This document shows, in pieces, positions 1-8,234 of a stretch of DNA of 38,474 bases. Origin of the DNA: Deltaproteobacteria bacterium. Its GTDB lineage: Bacteria; Myxococcota_A; UBA9160; SZUA-336. The notes below the pieces were generated by a model. It worked only from the letters and a program-made list of their open reading frames with translations. It was not told the DNA's origin and did not search any database. Both the position numbers and the translations under genes were made by a program. The stretch spans positions 1 to 38,474 of the forward strand of contig JAFDDB010000016.1 in NCBI GenBank assembly GCA_019311115.1. The letters run 5' to 3'. How positions within the stretch are numbered: the stretch's first letter is position 1; each line of letters opens with the position of its first letter.

Positions 1-19
1 GGAGACGCGAGGCGGGCCG

Positions 20-1168
20 ATGAAGATCCTGGTCTCGGTAGACAACTACGACCACGGCACCGGCGGCGCCGAGAAGTCGGTCCGCGCGCTCGCCCAGGGT
101 CTGGCGGCGCGCGGTCACGAGGTCTGCACGCTCCAGCACGACCGAGAGCGCGAGACGCGCATGGACGGCGAGGTCCGCGTCGAGTCGCACCCCTTGAGCC
201 GCGCGCGCTTCGTCCGCGACGGCGACCGCGACGCCCTGCGCTGGAACGACGAGTGGAGCGCGATCGTCGAGCGGCAGCTGACCGAACATCCGGCCGACCT
301 GGTCCTGACACAGCAGCGCCTGCTCTACAGCAGTGTCGCGGCCGCGCGTGCCCGGGGAGTTCCCGTGGTGGTGTTCGTACGCGCCTACAGCATGTTCTGC
401 CCCCGCCAGTTCCGCGACCGCGACCCCCTGCGCGACTGCACGCTCGACTGCCGCGAATGTCTGAGCTGGCGGCACCGGATCGCCGGAGGGCCGATGCGCC
501 GGAACCTGGCCGCCTACCGCCAGGGCCTGCGCGACGCGACGCTCGTCGTGGCGAACAGCCACTACATGCAGCAGGTGATCTCGAAGCTGCTGGGTCTGGA
601 ATCGGCGGTCGTGCATCCCTTTACCTCGGTCGAGGGAATCGAGGTGCCCAAGGAGCCCGGCGACTGCGTGCTCTTCGTCAAGCCGCAGTACGTGAAAGGC
701 CTGCCTATCGTCGCGCAGGTCGCGCGCCGCATGCCCGAGACGCACTTTCTCGTCGCCGGGCACGCGCGGCGACGCGCCCGGCGCGACCTGGGGAGCCTGC
801 CGAACGTCGAGCTCGCCGGGTGGCAGTCCGACATGCGCGCCGCCTATGCGCGGGCCCGCGTGCTGATCGGTCCGTCGATCTGGCCCGAGCCCTTCGGCCG
901 CGTCTTCGTCGAGGCCGGTGCGGCCGGCGTGCCGAGCATCGGCAGTGCGCGCGGGGGCATTCCCGAGGCGATCGGCGACGGCGGGATGCTGGTGGACGAC
1001 GTCTTCGACGTCGACGCCTGGGTCCGGGCGATCCGCCGCTTCGAAGATCCGCAGATGCGCGCGAATCTGTCTGCGCGGGCACGCGCCCACGCCATGCGCT
1101 TCGCCGTGCCCGAGACGGTGCAGCAGTTCGTCGACGCGCTGCAGGTTTCTACCGGCCTGGCGCTGTAG
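20..1168 (+). CDS. Family 4 glycosyltransferase (GT-B fold)
   Basis: Predicted to transfer a sugar from a nucleotide donor onto a glycan or lipid acceptor at the inner face of the membrane. The 382-residue protein opens with a GT-B N-terminal strand followed by a Gly-rich loop (GTGGAEKS, residues 13-20), typical of GT4 acceptor domains. The C-terminal donor domain carries the E-x7-E motif (EPFGRVFVE, E290 and E298) and then GGIPEAIGDGG. An unusual feature is a cysteine group in the N-terminal domain (C127, C140, C144, C147). The ATG has only 19 bases before it in the window, so its promoter is not visible. It is followed 39 bp later by a second GT4 gene on the same strand, suggesting a polysaccharide or glycolipid pathway. 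Acceptor and sugar cannot be told from sequence. Confidence 0.88.
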   Translation: MKILVSVDNYDHGTGGAEKSVRALAQGLAARGHEVCTLQHDRERETRMDGEVRVESHPLSRARFVRDGDRDALRWNDEWSAIVERQLTEHPADLVLTQQRLLYSSVAAARARGVPVVVFVRAYSMFCPRQFRDRDPLRDCTLDCRECLSWRHRIAGGPMRRNLAAYRQGLRDATLVVANSHYMQQVISKLLGLESAVVHPFTSVEGIEVPKEPGDCVLFVKPQYVKGLPIVAQVARRMPETHFLVAGHARRRARRDLGSLPNVELAGWQSDMRAAYARARVLIGPSIWPEPFGRVFVEAGAAGVPSIGSARGGIPEAIGDGGMLVDDVFDVDAWVRAIRRFEDPQMRANLSARARAHAMRFAVPETVQQFVDALQVSTGLAL

Positions 1169-1193
1169 ACCCGCCCGTCCGCCAGGGGTTTGC

Positions 1194-1199
1194 TAGGGT
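1194..1199 (+). promoter_or_regulatory. Candidate -10 element (TAGGGT), leaderless type
   Basis: TAGGGT ends 8 nt before the GTG start at 1208, so transcription would begin at or next to the start codon. No clear -35 is seen. It belongs to a recurring set in this window. Confidence 0.35.
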
Positions 1200-1207
1200 C
1201 GGGCGCC

Positions 1208-2341
1208 GTGCGCGTGCTTCACCTGTTCAGCAACTACAAGTGGACGGGGCCGGCCGAACCGGCCGTGGCCCTGGCGGCGAGCCTGCGCGAGGCCGGCATC
1301 GACGCGGTGTTCCGCAGCAGTGGCTACGTCAAGAACGCCGCCGTGAACCACGTCGTCGACAAGTCGGCGGCGTGGGGGGTACGGCCGATCACCGACCTGT
1401 CGCTCTCGAAGCACCGTGCATTCTGGCTGGACGTCCCGGACCGGCGCCGGCTGCGGCGGATCCTGGCCGACGAGAAGTTCGACCTGGTCCACTGCCATCT
1501 GCCGAACGACATGCGCATCGCCGCCCGCGCGGCTCGTGACGCGGGCATCCCGTTCGTGCGCACGCTCTACGACACCGAGCCCCACCGCACGCCCCGCGCC
1601 GACCTCGCGTTGATGCGGCGCGCGGCGGCGGTCTTCGTGTTCTCTGGCGGAATGCGAGAGGCGTTGCTGGGGCGCGGCTTCGACGCGGAGCGCGTGGTGC
1701 AGATCGACTCGGCCGTCGACCTGGAGCGGTTTCGCCCCGGCGCCGACCTTCCGAACCTGCGCTCGCACCTGGGCTTCGGGCCGGACGACTTCGTGGCGGG
1801 GATCGTCGCCCGCGTGCAGCCGCAGCGCCGCTTCGACCTGCTGCTCGACGTGGCCGAAGAGGTCTCGAAGCAGTGTCCCGGATTCCGTCTCGTGGTCATC
1901 GGACGGGGCAGCAAGCTCGCACGCGTGGCGCGCACGCCGGCGCGCGAACGCGGTCTGCTCGGACGGGTCGTGTTCTTTCCCGGCTACTTCGAGGGAGACG
2001 AGTTCCCCGCGGTCTTGCGCGCGCTCGACGTGAAGCTGTTCATGGTTCCGGGCACCGACGGCACGGCGCGCGCGGTGCGCGAGGCGCTGGCGTCGGGAGT
2101 CCCCGTGGTGTGCACGCGGCGCGGCATTCTCCCCGAGCTCGTGCACGACGGACGGAACGGATACAGCGTCGAGGAATCGGTGCCCGCCCTGTCGGCCGCC
2201 CTGCTCGAACTGTGGCGCGACCCGGAGAAGAGAGCGCGGATGGGCGAGGAGGCGCGACGCGATGCCTGCGAGCGTTTCGACCTGCGCAAGCAGGTCGAGC
2301 GGGTGGCCGCGACCTACGCGTCGGTGCTCGGTCAGTCGTAG
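1208..2341 (+). CDS. Family 4 glycosyltransferase, D-x7-E variant
   Basis: A 377-residue GT-B glycosyltransferase starting at a GTG that begins the first beta strand (VRVLHLFSNYKW). An in-frame TTG 18 bp upstream would add six residues, but it precedes the -10-like hexamer at 1194-1199, so I prefer the GTG. The C-terminal domain resembles GT4: a nucleotide-binding region with PGTDGTARAVREALASGVPVV, then GILPELVHDGRNG. The first Glu of the usual E-x7-E motif is Asp here (D-GTARAVR-E). The closest context is the GT4 gene just upstream, so both probably act on the same envelope glycan. Its stop codon overlaps the end of the convergent imuB gene by 10 bp (2332-2341). Confidence 0.85.
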   Translation: MRVLHLFSNYKWTGPAEPAVALAASLREAGIDAVFRSSGYVKNAAVNHVVDKSAAWGVRPITDLSLSKHRAFWLDVPDRRRLRRILADEKFDLVHCHLPNDMRIAARAARDAGIPFVRTLYDTEPHRTPRADLALMRRAAAVFVFSGGMREALLGRGFDAERVVQIDSAVDLERFRPGADLPNLRSHLGFGPDDFVAGIVARVQPQRRFDLLLDVAEEVSKQCPGFRLVVIGRGSKLARVARTPARERGLLGRVVFFPGYFEGDEFPAVLRALDVKLFMVPGTDGTARAVREALASGVPVVCTRRGILPELVHDGRNGYSVEESVPALSAALLELWRDPEKRARMGEEARRDACERFDLRKQVERVAATYASVLGQS

Positions 2342-3837
2342 ATTCCATCCACGTACCAGCTGTCGTCCTGCAGGTTGTGGTACATGCGGTAGACGCCGCG
2401 GTCGGAGAGCTCGACGTCGAAGTAGTCGCGCGCAAAGCAGCGCTCGCCCCACCACTCCCCGAAGAGCCGCCAAGGTCCCGCGCGCTGCGACACGACGAGG
2501 GCGCCCTGGATCGCTGCGGAGGACAGCCCGTCGACGCGTTGCGGGAGTCCGTCGTGCACGCGCACACGCACGCGCTGTGCCGGCCGGAACGCGCGCAGGG
2601 CCATGGCCGGGGCGGGGACGGACGGCTCCGGCTCCGGTCCCGATTCCGAGGGGCGGCTCGTCTCGAAGGGCTCGAGCCGCGCGGCGTCGGGCCGGTGGGT
2701 GTCCTCGACTCCCGGCGCGCCGACCCGGCCGGTGCCGCAGAGCGCCTCGAGCCGCGCCACGGTGATCGCCAACTCGGCGGGCGCGGGAAGCGGCGGCAGG
2801 AACAGGTCGAGCTGTGCGGTCTCGAGCTGGCCCGGCGTCGCGATCAGCCGCAGCGCCTCGACGGGCTCGGCCGGTGCGTCGGCCTCGAGCGCCAGCCGCA
2901 CCAGCGACGTGATCACGCGCGCCTCCGTCGTGGGCGCGCCCAGTCCGATGTTGCGGGCGAAGCCGCGCCCGCTCTCGAGGGTGAGCTCGAGGCGAAGCTC
3001 CCGGGCCGCGAGTCCGCGCACGCGCAGGCGTCGGCCGAGCCGGTCGCTCACGCTGCGCAGCGGGAACGCCAGCGCCTCCAGGTTGTCGACGGGGTGCCCG
3101 GTCTCGGCCGACTCCTCGAAGCGTAGCCGCGGAGGCGTCGGCCGGAACGGCTGCAGGTCGGCGCCGCGCGCGCGCCGCGCCAGCCGTACGCCCTCTTCGC
3201 CGAGCCGCGCGCCGAGCGCCGCCTGCGGCAGGTTCGCCAGCTCGCCCAGCGTGTGCAGGCCCCAACGCGTGAGCCGGTCGAAGATCTCGTCGGGTGGGTC
3301 GAGCAGGTCGAGCGGAAGCGGGGCGAGAAACGACTCGCGCTCGCCCTCGCTCACGATGATCCCGCCGTCGCAGTGCCGCGCGGCGAGCTCCGCGACGGTG
3401 GCCGAGGGGCCGATGCCGATGCGTGTGTCGTCGAGCCCCACGCCCGCGAGCCGTGTCTCCAGCGCCGTGGCCAGTCCGCGCTCGCTCGGAAAGAGCGCGC
3501 GCGTTCCGGCCAGGTCGAGGTGCACCTGCCCGGGACGGGTGTCCTCCACGCGCGGCGTCACCGACAGGGCGACGTCGACCAGGGCCTCCTGCACCGAGTG
3601 CATGCCCTCGATCGAGAGCCGGCGCGTAGTCAGGTCGGGGTCGATCGCGCGCGCCTGCGCGGGGGTCAGTCCGCGCATCCGGCCCGACACGATCTGTCCG
3701 TCCGACCCGGTCTGCCCGCCCGATCCGGTCTGCCCGTAGGCGACGACGGCGAGCTTGCGTCCGCGCAGCTCGGGCTCGGCGCGCAGGGCGGCGGCCAGAG
3801 GCACGTCGGGCACGAGCAGGCAGGCGATGCGGGACAC
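2332..3837 (-). CDS. imuB: ImuB-like Y-family polymerase homologue
   Basis: A 501-residue member of the Y-family DNA polymerase superfamily, ImuB branch. ImuB proteins are non-catalytic hubs that join ImuA and the polymerase DnaE2 to the beta clamp during damage-induced mutagenesis. The GTG at 3837 starts directly on the first strand (VSRIACLLVPDVPLAAALR), where active Y polymerases have the DxD-type metal site. The second acidic motif (S-x-DE) is replaced by QVHLDLAGTRALF, as in ImuB, so polymerase activity is unlikely. The middle contains helix-hairpin-helix-like text (WGLHTLGELANLPQAAL) and the C-terminus ends with a conserved region (GPWRLFGEWW, later YRMYHNLQDDSWYVDGIYD). Residues encoded by 3682-3735 form a three-copy hexapeptide repeat. 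It lies 7 bp downstream of imuA. No dnaE2 follows: the next gene is a convergent glycosyltransferase. Confidence 0.85.
   Translation of the reverse strand: MSRIACLLVPDVPLAAALRAEPELRGRKLAVVAYGQTGSGGQTGSDGQIVSGRMRGLTPAQARAIDPDLTTRRLSIEGMHSVQEALVDVALSVTPRVEDTRPGQVHLDLAGTRALFPSERGLATALETRLAGVGLDDTRIGIGPSATVAELAARHCDGGIIVSEGERESFLAPLPLDLLDPPDEIFDRLTRWGLHTLGELANLPQAALGARLGEEGVRLARRARGADLQPFRPTPPRLRFEESAETGHPVDNLEALAFPLRSVSDRLGRRLRVRGLAARELRLELTLESGRGFARNIGLGAPTTEARVITSLVRLALEADAPAEPVEALRLIATPGQLETAQLDLFLPPLPAPAELAITVARLEALCGTGRVGAPGVEDTHRPDAARLEPFETSRPSESGPEPEPSVPAPAMALRAFRPAQRVRVRVHDGLPQRVDGLSSAAIQGALVVSQRAGPWRLFGEWWGERCFARDYFDVELSDRGVYRMYHNLQDDSWYVDGIYD
3682..3735. repeat. Three tandem 18-nt units inside imuB
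   Basis: Three consecutive 18-nt units (3682-3699, 3700-3717, 3718-3735) share the pattern G-Y-CCGA-Y-CCGGTCTGCCC, with the first copy the most diverged. On the minus strand they encode GQTGSG, GQTGSD and GQIVSG near the ImuB N-terminus. Whole codons per unit keep the frame open. Confidence 0.75.
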
Positions 3838-3844
3838 GGCCCGC

Positions 3845-4693
3845 CTACGGACGGTGCAGGACGCGGAACGGGAGCTCGCTGTCCGTCGGGCCCGTGCGAT
3901 TGCGCACCACCGAGGCGAACGCCTCCAGGCCCTCGAACAGTCCCCGGTCGAAGAGCGCACTGGAGCGCTCGGCGCAGAGTCCGAGCGTGGCGAACGAGCC
4001 CATGACCCGCTCGCGGCCGATCAGCACGGCCGTGGCACGCGCGCCGCGCACCGCGCGCAGCAGCCGCGACCAGACCGGTGGACCGCACTGCCGCAGCGCG
4101 GCCGGGGGCATGCCGTCGAGGTCGAGCACGACCAGCGCGAAGCCGGTCTTGAGCAGCAGTTCCGCCGACCGGAGCGTCGCCTCGATGCGCCGCGGGCGGA
4201 CCCACAGCAGGCGTTCCAGGTCGAGTCCCGAGCGGCGCAGGAAGCGCGGGTCGAGCGCGTCTCCGGGGTCGACCCAGCCCACGAGTTCGCCGCGCGCGGC
4301 GGCTCCCGCCGCCAGCCGGTAGGCCAGGGCGGTGCGCCCCGAGGAGGGCGAGCCCACCAGCTCGATCAGGCGCCCGTGGGCCGGGCGCTCGCAGGGCCGG
4401 AGGAGGGAGTCGAGGCCGATCGGGCAGGAATCGGCCCCGCCCTCCGCGGGTCGGACGTACGGGTGGGGGAGGGGACCGTCCAAGCTCCGCCGGGGGTACG
4501 AGGGGCGCTCGGCCGGGAGAGGAACCCCCACCCGGACCTGACCGAGGAGACCGGCATCCCTCAGGGACTCCAGCAGCGCTTCTCGCCTCTCCCGGGGTCC
4601 CTCGGGGGCCCCTGGGTCCGTGGAGAGCGGTCTCTGCAAGCGGGCGGTCGAGGTCACCTGCGGAGTTTCGTCTTTTATTCGTATTTTCGTCAA
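3845..4693 (-). CDS. imuA: ImuA-like RecA-family protein
   Basis: A RecA/SulA-related ATPase-fold protein, 282 residues from the TTG at 4693; an alternative GTG at 4657 would remove 12 residues. A Walker A-like loop GSPSSGRT (residues 114-121) follows ELV, and a hydrophobic strand ending in Asp residues (ALVVLDLDG) sits where Walker B is expected. ImuA is required with ImuB and DnaE2 for SOS mutagenesis in many bacteria, where these genes are usually LexA-controlled. Here imuA is first in a two-gene unit with imuB. The start region is AT-rich compared with the rest of the window and carries three TTCGT repeats (4667-4690) that could be a regulator site. It diverges from the AAA ATPase gene, 103 bp away. 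Confidence 0.78.
   Translation of the reverse strand: MTKIRIKDETPQVTSTARLQRPLSTDPGAPEGPRERREALLESLRDAGLLGQVRVGVPLPAERPSYPRRSLDGPLPHPYVRPAEGGADSCPIGLDSLLRPCERPAHGRLIELVGSPSSGRTALAYRLAAGAAARGELVGWVDPGDALDPRFLRRSGLDLERLLWVRPRRIEATLRSAELLLKTGFALVVLDLDGMPPAALRQCGPPVWSRLLRAVRGARATAVLIGRERVMGSFATLGLCAERSSALFDRGLFEGLEAFASVVRNRTGPTDSELPFRVLHRP
4667..4690. promoter_or_regulatory. TTCGT direct repeats at the imuA start, possible LexA-type site
   Basis: TTCGT occurs at 4667-4671, 4678-4682 and 4686-4690 (periods 11 and 8) in an AT-rich patch at the imuA start. The 11-bp period resembles the spacing of alphaproteobacterial LexA direct repeats (GTTC-N7-GTTC), but the sequence is not a textbook SOS box. 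The role is inferred only from the gene it serves. Confidence 0.3.
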
Positions 4694-4762
4694 GCGGAAA
4701 TTGCCCGCCCAAGCGGCCGTCCCGGGAACGGAATCTCGGCAACCCGTCCGCCTCGAGTCTCC

Positions 4763-4789
4763 TCAAGTGGGGGGCGGAGCGGCCGATTC
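4763..4789 (+). promoter_or_regulatory. Sigma-28 (FliA)-like promoter before the AAA ATPase
   Basis: TCAAGTGG (4763-4770), an 11-nt spacer, then GCCGATTC (4782-4789). The enterobacterial FliA consensus is TAAAGTTT-N11-GCCGATAA, so the spacing is exact and GCCGAT is complete. Transcription would start about 7 nt later, almost on the ATG at 4797. Confidence 0.55.
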
Positions 4790-4796
4790 CGACGGG

Positions 4797-6293
<1,497 letters not shown>

Positions 6294-6304
6294 GACGCGT
6301 CTGT

Positions 6305-6310
6305 TAGAAT
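6305..6310 (+). promoter_or_regulatory. Candidate -10 element (TAGAAT)
   Basis: TAGAAT ends 9 nt before an ATG at 6320 that opens a 28-codon ORF, and 74 nt before the GTG of the acetyltransferase gene. It is the only convincing promoter-like hexamer between 6294 and 6384. Confidence 0.4.
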
Positions 6311-6319
6311 GCGCGCCCT

Positions 6320-6406
6320 ATGGCGCACGAAGTCGAAATGCCGGGAGTTCCTCGAGCTCCCGATGCCGCTCTGAGGAGTCGCGAGTGGACCCCCGAAGCG
6401 AAGTGA
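6320..6406 (+). CDS. Possible 28-residue upstream ORF or leader peptide
   Basis: An ATG 9 nt after the TAGAAT hexamer opens a 28-codon frame (MAHEVEMPGVPRAPDAALRS and eight more residues). It ends in TGA at 6404-6406, inside the first codons of the next gene in another frame. If transcription starts at about 6317-6320 this would be a leaderless upstream ORF whose translation passes over the acetyltransferase start at 6385. It contains a hairpin (6342-6362). There are no runs of a single amino acid codon that would mark a classic attenuator. It could equally be just 5' untranslated sequence. Confidence 0.25.
   Translation: MAHEVEMPGVPRAPDAALRSREWTPEAK
6342..6362 (+). other. Small hairpin in the acetyltransferase leader
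   Basis: CGGGAG (6342-6347) and CTCCCG (6357-6362) form a perfect 6-bp stem with a 9-nt loop, 22 nt before the GTG at 6385. It has no U-tract, so it is not a clear terminator. It might affect translation of the downstream gene. Confidence 0.35.
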
Positions 6407-6927
6407 CCGGCCGCGACCTCGTCCTGCGGCGCTACACGGCCCAAATGGCGCCGCTGCTGTTAGAGGCGGGACGCGAGTCGGTGCGCGAGATGTATCCGTG
6501 GATGCCGTGGTGCCACGCGGACCTGTCGCTCGAGGAGTGCCGGAAATGGATCGGCTCGCGCGCGCAGGAGTGGCGAGACGACGTGGGCTACGACTTCGCC
6601 ATCTTCGAAGGCGATCGCTACCTGGGCGGCTGCGGCCTGAACCAGGTCCGCCGCCGCGACGGCGTCGCCAACCTGGGGTACTGGGTGCGCAGTGGCGCGA
6701 TGGGGCGCGGCGTGGCGACCCGCGTGGTGGGCATGCTCGCGGCCTTCGGGTTCACGGACCTGGATCTCTGGCGCATCGAGATCCTGATGTCGGTGAAGAA
6801 CGAGCGCAGCCGGCGCGTCGCCGAGAAGATCGGGGCCGGCTTCGAGGGAGTGCTGCGCTCGCGGCTGCGGCTGTACGACGAGGCGCACGACGCCCGGCTC
6901 TACTCGCTGCTGCGTCCCCCGGTGTGA
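6385..6927 (+). CDS. GNAT N-acetyltransferase, RimJ/RimL-like
   Basis: A 180-residue member of the GNAT superfamily that would acetylate an amine, such as a protein N-terminus or small molecule, using acetyl-CoA. The protein starts with the RimJ/L-type strand (GRDLVLRRYTAQMAPLL). The motif that usually binds CoA pyrophosphate is seen as SGAMGRGVATRVVGM, followed by RIEILMSVKNERSRRVAEKIG, a family hallmark. The GTG start is supported by GAGGAG about 6 nt upstream, and the frame is open well before it. Its TGA overlaps the GTG of a second acetyltransferase by 4 bp, so the two are probably co-translated. The substrate is unknown. Confidence 0.85.
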   Translation: MDPRSEVTGRDLVLRRYTAQMAPLLLEAGRESVREMYPWMPWCHADLSLEECRKWIGSRAQEWRDDVGYDFAIFEGDRYLGGCGLNQVRRRDGVANLGYWVRSGAMGRGVATRVVGMLAAFGFTDLDLWRIEILMSVKNERSRRVAEKIGAGFEGVLRSRLRLYDEAHDARLYSLLRPPV

Positions 6928-7436
6928 GGGCGCACGCGGCGCTCGAGACCGGGCGCCTGAGCCTGCGGCCGTTCCGCATGCAGGACGTCGACGCGCTCCA
7001 TGCGCTGTGGACGGACCCGGGTGTGCGGCGCTTCCTGTGGGATGACGAGGTCATCACCCGCGACCAGGCGGAGCAGGCCGTCCGGGCCGCGGTGGACGAG
7101 GCGGGCGAGCGGGGGTTCGGCCTGTGGACGCTGCACCGGCGCGACGAGGCCGGGGTGATCGGCTTCTGCGGCTTCCGAACGCTCGAGCAGGGCCGCGACG
7201 TCGAGTTGCTCTATGGAGTACATCCCGACTTCTGGGGGCGCGGGCTGGCCGTCGAGGCCTCGCACGTCGCGCTCGAGCGGCTCTTCGCCGAGCATCCCTT
7301 CGATCGCGTCTGGGCGCTGGCCGACCCGCCGAACGCGCAGTCCTTCCGCGTGATGGAGAAGCTCGGCATGCGCTTCGACCGCGACGGCGAGTACGGCGGC
7401 CTGCCCGCGCGCTTCTACGTGCTCGACCGCCCCTGA
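6924..7436 (+). CDS. GNAT N-acetyltransferase, RimJ/RimL-like (second copy)
   Basis: A 170-residue GNAT-fold protein beginning at the GTG that overlaps the stop of the preceding acetyltransferase. Family features are LETGRLSLRPFRMQDVDAL at the start, a substrate-side segment FGLWTLHRR, the CoA-binding turn HPDFWGRGLAVEAS, and DPPNAQSFRVMEKLGMRF near the end. The two neighbours share fold and class but are clearly diverged, so any duplication is old or they were brought together independently. They are likely one transcript. About 80 bp without genes follow. Confidence 0.85.
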   Translation: MRAHAALETGRLSLRPFRMQDVDALHALWTDPGVRRFLWDDEVITRDQAEQAVRAAVDEAGERGFGLWTLHRRDEAGVIGFCGFRTLEQGRDVELLYGVHPDFWGRGLAVEASHVALERLFAEHPFDRVWALADPPNAQSFRVMEKLGMRFDRDGEYGGLPARFYVLDRP

Positions 7437-7504
7437 GTCCGCCGGTTTCCACTCCGACTTCTCACTCCCGCCGACTTCCCACTCCCCCGGAGTCGGCCGC
7501 GGGT

Positions 7505-7510
7505 TAGCAT
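7505..7510 (+). promoter_or_regulatory. Candidate -10 element (TAGCAT), leaderless type
   Basis: TAGCAT ends 5 nt before the GTG at 7516, so the transcript would start at the first codon. No -35 is obvious. Confidence 0.35.
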
Positions 7511-7515
7511 GGGGC

Positions 7516-8142
7516 GTGCACGAGTTCTACGAGTACCGGCGGATCCGCATCACCCCCCGGAGCTGGGGACGCGTCGGTCCCGCCCTCCACGCACGCGGCG
7601 CCGGCGCGATCCCGCAGGCCGGAGGGACACTCTTCGGCGTCTTCGTGGGGCAGATCGGTCTCGGGGCGAACGAGGGCGTGGTGCTCACGGCCTGGCCGGA
7701 CCGCGAGTCGCTCGAGCGGGCGTCGGGGCTCGTGGTCGATGGGATCGACGACGTGCTCGAGTCGACCGCGGAGTCGTTCGTGGCGACGGTGCGGCCGGTC
7801 GAGCCGACACCGCCGACCGAGCGGGGCGTCTGGGCGCACCGCTTCTTCGAAATTCGCGACGAGGACTGGCCCGAGTTCCTCGAACTCTCTGAGGGCGCCT
7901 GGCCGCGCTTCGAAGAGACGAACGGCGTGCGCGTGCGCGGTTTCTGGCGCAGCCTGCAGGTCGAACCTCCGCTCGCGCGCGTGCTGCTGCTGACGTGGTA
8001 CCCGAGCCTCGCCGTCTGGGAGCGGTCCCGCGGTCACCGGCCCGACACGAAGACCGAGCCCGAGGTCTGGCAGCGCTTCGTCCGCCGGGCGCAGCTGACG
8101 CAGGCGACCATCGTGTGCACGACCGAGCTGCTTCTTCCCTGA
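7516..8142 (+). CDS. NIPSNAP-like duplicated alpha-beta-barrel protein
   Basis: A 208-residue cytoplasmic protein with two similar halves. The second (VWAHRFFEIRDEDWPEFLEL, about residues 106-125) has the pattern of NIPSNAP and related ferredoxin-like dimeric alpha-beta-barrel domains. The first half (FYEYRRIRITPRSWGRVGPA) looks like a diverged version of the same unit. No catalytic residues can be named; such proteins are often of unknown role or bind small hydrophobic ligands. The GTG start follows a TAGCAT hexamer with no Shine-Dalgarno, consistent with a leaderless message. It stands 92 bp before an aldo/keto reductase on the same strand that has its own promoter-like hexamer. Confidence 0.6.
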   Translation: MHEFYEYRRIRITPRSWGRVGPALHARGAGAIPQAGGTLFGVFVGQIGLGANEGVVLTAWPDRESLERASGLVVDGIDDVLESTAESFVATVRPVEPTPPTERGVWAHRFFEIRDEDWPEFLELSEGAWPRFEETNGVRVRGFWRSLQVEPPLARVLLLTWYPSLAVWERSRGHRPDTKTEPEVWQRFVRRAQLTQATIVCTTELLLP

Positions 8143-8222
8143 CCGGGCGGCTCACGCGCGACATCGCGGCCACGCGACCGACACCGCCCTGTGACGAGGC
8201 GTGACGTGGCAGACTCGTCGGG

Positions 8223-8228
8223 TACATT
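8223..8228 (+). promoter_or_regulatory. Candidate -10 element (TACATT), leaderless type
   Basis: TACATT ends 6 nt before the ATG at 8235. GTGACG at 8201-8206 (16-nt spacer) could serve as a weak -35. Confidence 0.4.
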
Positions 8229-8234
8229 CCGCGC

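Noticed and set aside
1193-3265. Long 690-codon minus-strand open frame, and similar long frames antisense to real genes
   Set aside because: Arg/Ala/Gly-rich shadow translation typical of GC-rich DNA, with no family resemblance; the opposite-frame glycosyltransferase and imuB are clear.
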